A DNA stretch of 10,788 nt from an archaeon. Lineage in GTDB: Archaea; Iainarchaeota; Iainarchaeia; Iainarchaeales; GCA-2688035. The position numbers and the translations under genes are program-made. The notes below the pieces were generated by a model. It had not been told where the DNA came from and did no database searches. It saw nothing but the letters and a program-made list of their open reading frames with translations. Below, one piece after another: positions 5,054 through 10,788 of the stretch (positions are counted from its first letter, which is position 1; each line of letters begins with the position of its first letter). The DNA lies in assembly GCA_030745815.1 (NCBI GenBank), contig JASLNX010000161.1, positions 1 through 10,788 on the forward strand, read 5' to 3'.

Positions 5054-6334
5054 CTAAATCCTTGGCCTTACTCTTCGTTGGCGAGCAGATCTTGCCTGTT
5101 TTTCTTTTGAAAGCCTTAGTTTAACAGACATTTTGTGAAACTCTCTTGCCAACTGACCAAGTTCGTCGTTGGAGTCAATATCTGCTTCTGCAGAAAGGTT
5201 TCCACTGCCAATCTTTCTTGCAACATCCCTTAGTTCCTCAATTGGGTCTGTTATAATTAACTTAAACGAAACAAATCCAACAACCAAAACCAGTACCAGT
5301 ACAACAAGTGAGCTTAAGATTACCACGCGCATTAGCTTGTCAATTGGGGCAAACACTTCGACAGCGTCTCGTTCCATTGCCAAAAGCCAACCCAGGCCCT
5401 TATACCCCTTAAACCCTTTTGAGACAGTGTAAGCTAGTAAAACCTCTCCCTCTGGATCTTCTTGAATTATTTGATATCCTGAGCTTGGTTTGCCTTCAAT
5501 AAGCTCAAAGTGGTATGATTGATCTTCTTCATCCTCTGGCAAGTCATCAAAAAAGACAGAACCAAATTCGGTCGAATAAATTAATTTAGCGTCCCCGCTA
5601 ATTAATTCAAGCTGGGTTATTTTAAATTCATCATACAAAACTTCAGCCCGTAAGCCCTTAACATGGTCTACAACCTCTCTAATATTAAGAACTGCTTTAA
5701 GTACCCCTGCAAAATTTCCTTCTTCATCAGTTATTTTATTAGCTAAACTTATGGCGTAAATATTGGCGCTGTCATCGAAAGTAACATCTTCTACTGATAT
5801 GCCATCTGCCTTTGCTTTTTGCCACCACTCTTCATCCGCCTGAAAGTAATCAGTTGTTTTCCCAGTCATTGCTACAACTGCCCCATACTTGTTTGTAACA
5901 AAAACCTCACCGTAAACTTTGTAGCCCGCACTTTCTTCAAGTAGCCAAATTTTTTCTCTCATCCTAGCAGACAACGCAGTGCTCATTAATCCCTTCATAA
6001 AAGGAGTTATTGTTTCAGGCGCACTAGATGTCCACTCACGTTCCTGTTTATCAATATACTTTTGCATATCCTCCAACGCTTCAAATTCTTTGTTGGACTC
6101 ACTAACAATTACTTGTGTTACAGTGCCTTTGGAATACAACTCCCAGTCTCCAATGTGTTCGTAAATATCTTGGTCTATTTCACTAAGCGACTGCCGCACT
6201 AAATGCATATTGTGAGTTCCAATTGTTTCCTGCATAATATCTCTTGCAGAAGTAAAGAACACAAACGACCCAACAAAGACACCTGCAAGTGACAAAAGCA
6301 AAAGAATTAGAGTTACCTTAATTGCAAGTCTCAC
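5054..6334 (-). CDS. Membrane sensor protein with Cache and HAMP domains, no output domain
   Basis: A 426-residue protein starting with GTG. TM1 spans about 8-28. The outside region (about 30-332) contains a Cache sensor module with the family hallmark TTDYFQADEEWW (160-171), DDSANIYAI (187-195) and a glycine-rich GVLKAVLNI strand (210-218), all typical of chemoreceptors and sensor kinases that bind small molecules. TM2 spans about 335-358. A HAMP linker follows (about 359-411) with DPIEELR (363-369) and the closing DELGQLAREFHKMSVKL (390-406). The protein then ends in a basic tail (ARQRRVRPRI) where a kinase or methyl-accepting domain would be expected. It may signal through a partner, or be a shortened receptor. 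It is flanked by purH upstream and the stomatin gene downstream, with no chemotaxis gene in view. Confidence 0.88.
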   Translation of the reverse strand: MRLAIKVTLILLLLSLAGVFVGSFVFFTSARDIMQETIGTHNMHLVRQSLSEIDQDIYEHIGDWELYSKGTVTQVIVSESNKEFEALEDMQKYIDKQEREWTSSAPETITPFMKGLMSTALSARMREKIWLLEESAGYKVYGEVFVTNKYGAVVAMTGKTTDYFQADEEWWQKAKADGISVEDVTFDDSANIYAISLANKITDEEGNFAGVLKAVLNIREVVDHVKGLRAEVLYDEFKITQLELISGDAKLIYSTEFGSVFFDDLPEDEEDQSYHFELIEGKPSSGYQIIQEDPEGEVLLAYTVSKGFKGYKGLGWLLAMERDAVEVFAPIDKLMRVVILSSLVVLVLVLVVGFVSFKLIITDPIEELRDVARKIGSGNLSAEADIDSNDELGQLAREFHKMSVKLRLSKEKQARSARQRRVRPRI

Positions 6335-6346
6335 GCCAAATCAACC

Positions 6347-6376
6347 CAAAAAATTACTTAAATAACTTCAAGTAAT
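6347..6376 (-). terminator. Hairpin plus T run after purH, overlapping the sensor gene promoter
   Basis: On the minus strand ATTACTT and AAGTAAT (7 of 7 paired, ten bases apart) are followed directly by a run of T, resembling an intrinsic terminator 53 bases past the purH stop. The same bases hold TTATTTAAGTAA (6365-6354), the best TATA-like box for the sensor gene that starts at 6334. The element may serve both roles, or the repeat may be a regulator site. Confidence 0.4.
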
Positions 6377-6428
6377 AGCATGTTTGGCAACCTCATTAAT
6401 ATAGTTTTCTGCGGGGCCAATTGCAAAA

Positions 6429-7982
6429 TTAGTGCTTAAAGTGCCTTACGCCGGTAAAAACCAGAACAATTCCCTTCTCGTTTGCCGCGTCAATTATTTC
6501 CTGATCGCGAATACTTCCGCCTGGTTCAATTATTGCAACAATTCCCTTTTCAGCAGCCAAATCAACATTGTCCCTAAACGGGAAAAATCCGTCTGATGCA
6601 AGAACTGCTCCTTTTTCCTTTCCATGTGCTTTATTTACCGCAATTTCAACAGAGTCAACGCGGGCCATTTGCCCTGCACCAATTCCAACAGTTGCTTGGT
6701 CTTTTGCAATAACAACAGCGTTACTTTTAATGTGCTTTACAATTCTCCAAGCAAAAAGCAAATCCTTCATTTGTTCCTTGGACGGCTTGTTTTCAGAAAC
6801 AACGTTTAAGTTTGCTTCCTCGTCAGTTATTTCGTCCTTTGTTTGAACAAGAAGAGCGCCTTCAACCTTTTTGTAGTCAAGGCCTTCAGCAGGAGAGTGC
6901 TGGTCAATCCCAGGCAACTTTAGAACGCGAAGGTTTTTCTTCGTCTTAAGTTCGTCAAGCGCGTCTCCTTCATAGCCCGGCGCAATAACCACTTCGTTAA
7001 AAAAGGAAGTAATCTTTTTAGCAGTTTCAAGATTGCACTTTCGGTTCAGCGCAATTATTGAACCAAACGCACTTTTTGTATCGCACTGATGACCTTTTTC
7101 CAAGGCCTCAAAAACGCTTGCAGCAACAGCTGCCCCGCAGGCATTATTGTGCTTTATTAGGCATGCCGCCGGTTCCGGGAATTCTTGCACAACCGCAACA
7201 GCGTCGTTTCCGTCAATAATATTGTTAAAGGAAAGCGGTTTTCCGTTTAAGACCTTTGCTTTTGCAACGCTTGGATTTCGAACAAAACTTTCCTTGTAAA
7301 GAGCAGCCTTTTGATGCGGGTTCTCACCATATCTGAGATCCATTACCTTGCGATAATTCATACTAAAATCTGTTGGAAAGAGTTCGTCTGGATTAAACTT
7401 TTGGTGCAGGAAAGCGTTTACTGTGGTGTCATAGTACGCCGTGTGTTCAAACGCTTTTGCGGCGAGCAGTTTTCTGGTCTTCAAAGAAATTGCGCCCTTA
7501 TTCTCTGAAAGCTCTTTAATAAGTGGCTTGTACTGAGACGGCTTTACAACAATTGCAACGTCCTGAAAGTTTTTTGCAGCAGCCCTAATAAGGGTTGGCC
7601 CGCCAATGTCAATGTTTTCAATTATTTCGTCAAGCGGTGCATTGGTTTCAACAGTTTGCCTGAAGGGATAAAGGTTTACTACAACCAAATCAATTGCCAT
7701 AATGTTTGATTCCTTTAACTGCTTCATGTGCTTTTTGCTGTCCCTCAAAGCCAAAATTCCTGCGTGAATTTTTGGATGAAGTGTTTTAACTCGCCCGTCA
7801 AGCATTTCTTTAACTTCTGTTACATCCTCTACCGGTGTAACCTTAACTCCAGCCGCCTCAATTGCTCGGGCTGTTCCACCAGTTGAAATGATTTCAAAAT
7901 TGTGCTTTTTTAATGCCTTTACAAGAACTTCCAAACCGTCCTTGTTTGAAACTGAGATTAATGCCCTCTTTCGCGCGCTCAC
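6429..7982 (-). CDS. purH: Bifunctional AICAR formyltransferase / IMP cyclohydrolase
   Basis: A 517-residue full-length PurH performing the last two steps of IMP synthesis: formyl transfer from 10-formyl-tetrahydrofolate to AICAR, then ring closure. The N-terminal MGS-like cyclohydrolase domain (about 1-150) shows STGGTA (33-38), KTLHPKIHAGIL (66-77), VVNLYPF (101-107) and DIGGPTLIRAAAKN (125-138). The formyltransferase domain shows LRYGENPHQ (216-224), the catalytic pair Lys277-His278 in KHNNACG (usually KHxNPCG), DTKSAFG (301-307), SNAVVIAKDQATVGIGAGQ (420-438) and DGFFPFRD (464-471). The GTG start overlaps the purN stop (GTGA), with an AGGGTGG site just upstream, so the two are translationally coupled. 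Many archaea use PurP and PurO instead, which makes this bacterial-type enzyme notable. Confidence 0.97.
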   Translation of the reverse strand: MSARKRALISVSNKDGLEVLVKALKKHNFEIISTGGTARAIEAAGVKVTPVEDVTEVKEMLDGRVKTLHPKIHAGILALRDSKKHMKQLKESNIMAIDLVVVNLYPFRQTVETNAPLDEIIENIDIGGPTLIRAAAKNFQDVAIVVKPSQYKPLIKELSENKGAISLKTRKLLAAKAFEHTAYYDTTVNAFLHQKFNPDELFPTDFSMNYRKVMDLRYGENPHQKAALYKESFVRNPSVAKAKVLNGKPLSFNNIIDGNDAVAVVQEFPEPAACLIKHNNACGAAVAASVFEALEKGHQCDTKSAFGSIIALNRKCNLETAKKITSFFNEVVIAPGYEGDALDELKTKKNLRVLKLPGIDQHSPAEGLDYKKVEGALLVQTKDEITDEEANLNVVSENKPSKEQMKDLLFAWRIVKHIKSNAVVIAKDQATVGIGAGQMARVDSVEIAVNKAHGKEKGAVLASDGFFPFRDNVDLAAEKGIVAIIEPGGSIRDQEIIDAANEKGIVLVFTGVRHFKH

Positions 7983-8596
7983 TCTACCACCCTAACCTTT
8001 TTTCCTTCAACCTTTAATTTGCCCTGGCCAAAATCTTGCACGGCCTTAACAATTACTTCGGCCTCGGCAGCCTGAACCTTTTCCTTAAGCGAATCAGCTG
8101 TTTCGCCCTCTACAATGGAAACTGCTTTCTGCGCAACAATTGGACCGGCGTCTGGCTCGCTTGTTACAAAGAACAGCGAACAACCTGAAATCTTGCAACC
8201 TGAATCTAAAACATCCTGGTGCACGTTTGTGTCCCATCCTTTGAATGCTGGAAGAAGTGATGGGTGAATGTTCATGGCCTTGTTTTCAAAGGCCTTAAGG
8301 AATGGTTCTGTTACAAATTTGTTGTATCCAATGAGAAGAACAAGCTGGACTCCTTTTTCTTTAAGCAGTTCAACTAGCTTGGAGTCGTATTCTTCCTTTG
8401 AACCGAATTCGTCGGGATTGAGGAAGATTGCTTCAATTCCGTGCTTTTTTGCGCGCTCTAAGGCAAAAGCGTCTGCCTTGTTTGATATTACGCAGGCTAT
8501 TTCTGCTTCAAGCTTCCCGGCATCTATTGCATCAATTACTGCCTGCAAATCTGTGCCGCGAGTGCTAGCTAGAACACCTAAAACAAGTTTTCCCAA
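7979..8596 (-). CDS. purN: Phosphoribosylglycinamide formyltransferase (folate-dependent)
   Basis: A 205-residue PurN that formylates GAR using 10-formyl-tetrahydrofolate, the third step of purine synthesis. The family start LASTRGTDLQAVIDAI (9-24) binds the phosphoribosyl group. The catalytic triad is present: Asn109 and His111 in NIHPSLLP, and Asp149 in the DAGPIVAQ loop. Two departures are seen: the usual HFV before the loop reads FFV (142-144), and the segment after HPSLLP is AFKGWDTNVHQ. The start is TTG, supported by GGTGAG five bases upstream (8606-8601) and by alignment with the family N-terminus. It overlaps purH by four bases and diverges from the glutaredoxin-like gene. Confidence 0.95.
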   Translation of the reverse strand: MGKLVLGVLASTRGTDLQAVIDAIDAGKLEAEIACVISNKADAFALERAKKHGIEAIFLNPDEFGSKEEYDSKLVELLKEKGVQLVLLIGYNKFVTEPFLKAFENKAMNIHPSLLPAFKGWDTNVHQDVLDSGCKISGCSLFFVTSEPDAGPIVAQKAVSIVEGETADSLKEKVQAAEAEVIVKAVQDFGQGKLKVEGKKVRVVE

Positions 8597-8604
8597 AGGA
8601 ACTC

Positions 8605-8641
8605 ACCAATTAATTTTATCTGGGTAAACCTATTAATTGGT
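8605..8641. promoter_or_regulatory. Divergent purN/glutaredoxin promoter with perfect 10-bp inverted repeat
   Basis: ACCAATTAAT (8605-8614) and its exact reverse complement ATTAATTGGT (8632-8641) are separated by 17 bases, with centres 27 bases apart. The right arm lies in a nearly symmetric AT-rich box that could be the TATA element for both directions: transcripts would then start near 8609 (purN) and near 8661 (plus strand). The left arm overlaps the purN ribosome site and predicted start. A dimeric regulator binding here could control both genes; the regulator is unknown. Confidence 0.5.
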
Positions 8642-8646
8642 TTCGG

Positions 8647-8669
8647 TCTTCTCTTTAAACAGGAGAGGG
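8647..8669 (+). promoter_or_regulatory. Possible RNA hairpin masking the glutaredoxin ribosome site
   Basis: Bases 8647-8655 can pair with 8661-8669 (nine pairs, three of them G-U) around a five-base loop, hiding the whole GGAGAGGG ribosome site at 8662-8669. It matters only if the transcript starts upstream of 8647, for example from the left inverted-repeat arm. From the nearer TATA-like box the hairpin would be left out. Confidence 0.3.
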
Positions 8670-8673
8670 TAAA

Positions 8674-8934
8674 ATGGGTGTAATTGTTTACAGTATTCCA
8701 GGTTGTGTGAAGTGCAGAACCGCAAAGGCGCTACTTACGAGGCTAAACGTTGAGTTTGAAGAATTTGACGTAATGGCCGACAAGGCAAAGGCCAAGGAAA
8801 TGGTTCAAAAGAGAAGAACTGTAAGAGAAGAGGGAAACCGCGAAGTTGAACTGCCAGTTTTAGACATTGACGGAATAATTATTGAAGGATTTAAGCGAGA
8901 AAAAATAGAAAACGCTGTAAAGGAAAAGGATTAG
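8674..8934 (+). CDS. Glutaredoxin-like thiol-disulfide oxidoreductase
   Basis: An 86-residue thioredoxin-fold protein for disulfide exchange in the cytoplasm. The first strand VIVYSIPG leads to the redox pair Cys11-x-x-Cys14 (CVKC), with FEEFDVM as strand two. ELPVLDIDG (59-67) carries the expected cis-proline Pro61, and the closing IEGFKREKI is typical of glutaredoxins. A charged stretch of about 15 residues (KRRTVREEGNREVE) replaces the usual shorter loop before the cis-proline. There is no signal peptide or membrane segment. The ATG has a strong GGAGAGGG site five bases upstream. It runs alone, divergent from purN and convergent with the large right-end gene, 23 bases away. The electron donor is not evident. 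Confidence 0.9.
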   Translation: MGVIVYSIPGCVKCRTAKALLTRLNVEFEEFDVMADKAKAKEMVQKRRTVREEGNREVELPVLDIDGIIIEGFKREKIENAVKEKD

Positions 8935-8957
8935 TAGAATAAGTTTTTAGGCCCAAT

Positions 8958-10788
8958 TTAGTTTTCAAGCCAGCCTGCAACAATTTCGTCATATTGTTGG
9001 GTTGCTCTTGTAACAAATTCTCTTGGATAGTTAGCTGAATTTGTTCTAATGTCCTGTATAAGATTTCTCAAAAATGCTTCTTGTTGAGGTTGTGCCCAGG
9101 ATGATTCAAAATTTGGAGGCAAAACATCTTTTACGTTTGGCGCAGGCAAAGCAGTTGACTGTGTCTCGTCCACAAATCTACCATACCTATACCAATTATA
9201 AAAATCCAACTGTTCGCTTTCAAAATATTCGGTTCCGGGTATTTTGTAAGGTGATTTGGCCCCTTCAAAATACAACTCACTCACAGGCTTAGCGTGAGAT
9301 GCAGCGTCAGGGAGTTTGTGGTCAAAAGTGGTAACAACCCTTCCAGCACTTGAAGGATCTAAAGCTTCAATATACTTTAATTCGTCGGAAGTTAAAATCT
9401 CTCCAAGGGTCTTCATTTTAGTATTATTTACAACTCGCACACTGGCATCAGGGAATGCCTCAAAAAATGCTGTAGACTCTTTAGTGGCATATGGCATTGA
9501 AACAATAAATTTAGGCTTTACCGTTGGCATCATTGTCTTGTACCAATCGGAAACCTTCTTGATTGAACGCATTGTAATTGAATTAGAGGCATCGGTAGCT
9601 AGCCCAGTGTATGTTGCATCATCCATTATCACAAAAGTGTTGATTTTCTTGTCCGTTGCTCTTTGGGCCACCTTGGAAAATGATTCCATAGGATGAGGCA
9701 TATAGGTTACGACGCTAGGTTTTTTAGTAAAGCTGTCTTTAGCAAGATCAAAAACCCATCGCCTTGATTTGGAGGGTCTAAATTCAAGCAAAACCGCAAA
9801 TGGTTCATCGGTTTCAGCAAGTACTGTATTCAGCCTCTTTGTGTTTGCAGTGAGCTCTGTGCTAAAATCATTGAACGAAACACGCCGTACATTGTCAAGT
9901 ACTTTCTGCCTTACAACTTTGCCAAAAGCGCCGGCATCAGCAGATAGCCATCCTTCAACCAGCTTAGGATCCAACTGTGGAATCGTGTTCACTGTTGGAA
10001 CGGGAATTGTAACAGTAGTAACAGGAACGGCATCTTTTCCAGATAGAACAATATTGTCTAATTTCCTAGCTTTTATAAATAAAATCTTTTCACCACCTTG
10101 TTGCACAAGCGTTGCCTCGGCAGCGCTATTCAATTGGTCTGAAACAGTTATTCTAACTTGATTAATGGCTTCAAAGTCAACATCAGTTATTTGCAACCCC
10201 GGATTAGTGCCTGCAGTTACTTTACCATTTAGCGCTGGCATTTGAACAATTGCCCCGCCTTCAACCGAACCAATAGCAATTTGTGTAATATTTTCCCCGG
10301 CCGCAGTATTGACTGTTGCTCTTGTTGAAATTTTTCCCATGTTTGTTACCTTTTCAAACTTTACAAGCTGGTCTAAGCCCGGCCTTGGAGAAGAGTATAT
10401 GATTACCTCATTACCTTGTACTGGAATGTTTACAACACAACTGCACTGGGCAGGCGTGACGATTCCGTTGGCGCTAGGGGAAACTGTTTTAGGGGGCTTA
10501 AAGTAGTTTGCATACCTTGGCATTTTTGCTACTTCAGCCATTACCTCATTTATGGCAACGTCAAAATCTACTCCAAAAAATCCAGCTTTTCGCATTTCGC
10601 CCAAAACTTCATTAGGAAGTTTTACTCCAGCATGTCCGCCAAATGCAGCTTGTTCTGCCATTAGTTCAGTTACAACTTTAGTTATATCAATGTAATCTCC
10701 ACTAGCAGTTTTTTTTAATATTGTAAACCCCCACCCAAGCCCCGTAGGAAAATCAACTATTGCCAACTCACCGACTTTTAAGGTTTCA
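8958..10788 (-). CDS. Large protein with a phosphoribosyltransferase-like C-terminal half (5' end outside window)
   Basis: At least 609 residues are visible. A TTG at 10766 could be a start, but GGTGAG abuts it with no spacing and the frame stays open to the window edge (reading ETLKVGELAIVDF), so the true start is probably outside. Residues below are numbered from that TTG. Residues 1-100 are mixed; 100-260 are beta-rich and hold the only two cysteines (QCSC, 107-110); 250-265 is a Thr/Val/Pro linker. Residues about 320-500 look like a PRTase fold: FAVLLEFRPSKSRRWVFDLA (323-342), a PRPP-loop-like FVIMDDATYTG (378-388), KFIVSMPYAT (419-428) and TTFDHKLPD (479-487). No membrane segment is seen. 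Catalysis, substrate and role are unknown; the domain call is by motif only. Confidence 0.6.
   Translation of the reverse strand, partial: ETLKVGELAIVDFPTGLGWGFTILKKTASGDYIDITKVVTELMAEQAAFGGHAGVKLPNEVLGEMRKAGFFGVDFDVAINEVMAEVAKMPRYANYFKPPKTVSPSANGIVTPAQCSCVVNIPVQGNEVIIYSSPRPGLDQLVKFEKVTNMGKISTRATVNTAAGENITQIAIGSVEGGAIVQMPALNGKVTAGTNPGLQITDVDFEAINQVRITVSDQLNSAAEATLVQQGGEKILFIKARKLDNIVLSGKDAVPVTTVTIPVPTVNTIPQLDPKLVEGWLSADAGAFGKVVRQKVLDNVRRVSFNDFSTELTANTKRLNTVLAETDEPFAVLLEFRPSKSRRWVFDLAKDSFTKKPSVVTYMPHPMESFSKVAQRATDKKINTFVIMDDATYTGLATDASNSITMRSIKKVSDWYKTMMPTVKPKFIVSMPYATKESTAFFEAFPDASVRVVNNTKMKTLGEILTSDELKYIEALDPSSAGRVVTTFDHKLPDAASHAKPVSELYFEGAKSPYKIPGTEYFESEQLDFYNWYRYGRFVDETQSTALPAPNVKDVLPPNFESSWAQPQQEAFLRNLIQDIRTNSANYPREFVTRATQQYDEIVAGWLEN

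Noticed and set aside
9316..10161. Two plus-strand open frames opposite the large right-end gene.
   Set aside because: No ribosome sites or recognisable domains; the minus-strand frame is continuous and carries coherent motifs.
1..10788. CRISPR arrays, insertion sequences and tandem repeats.
   Set aside because: No regularly spaced repeats, transposase-like proteins or long terminal inverted repeats were seen on reading both strands.

Overview
The window reads as a piece of an archaeal chromosome, moderately AT-rich and densely packed. The signs are: A/T-rich TATA-like boxes about 25-35 bases before many starts (several messages look nearly leaderless); GGTGA-type ribosome sites inside gene clusters; GTG and TTG starts; a prokaryotic stomatin of archaeal type; an archaeal HPS-like enzyme; and tRNA genes that do not encode CCA. 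The lineage cannot be fixed from the sequence. A small-genome archaeon of the DPANN kind that still makes purines would fit, but that is a guess.

Layout. Bases 1-1318 (minus strand) hold the start of a flavodoxin-like protein, cut by the window edge, and a complete Ca2+/cation antiporter. A tRNA-Leu(GAG) follows, with a small unrecognised plus-strand gene (1591-1917) divergent from it. From 5003 down to 1971 everything is on the minus strand: a tight cluster of stomatin/SPFH, HPS-like enzyme and stand-alone EF-Tu domain II protein, then tRNA-Ser(UGA), tRNA-Ser(GGA), a very basic unrecognised protein and a secreted FKBP-type prolyl isomerase lipoprotein. Bases 5054-6334 encode a two-TM Cache-HAMP sensor with no output domain. 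Bases 8596-6429 are a purN-purH pair with a 4-base overlap. A small glutaredoxin-like gene (8674-8934, plus) diverges from purN across a 77-base region carrying a perfect 10-bp inverted repeat. The right end is filled by a large minus-strand protein open to the window edge, whose C-terminal half looks like a phosphoribosyltransferase-type fold.

How the genes may work together. PurN and PurH carry out the two 10-formyl-tetrahydrofolate-dependent formyl transfers of IMP synthesis, plus ring closure. HPS-like enzymes link ribulose-5-phosphate and hexulose-6-phosphate, which in many archaea supplies pentose phosphate, so pentose, PRPP and purine supply form a loose theme. The PRTase-like protein might touch the same PRPP pool, but nothing here shows that. 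All three tRNAs are class II (long variable arm).

Most unusual items: the PRTase-like large protein, the orphan EF-Tu domain II protein, the output-less sensor, the Asn in place of the usual first active-site Asp of the HPS-like enzyme, and the symmetric purN/glutaredoxin promoter. No CRISPR array, transposase, rRNA or origin is seen. No stretch over 300 bases lacks a gene.
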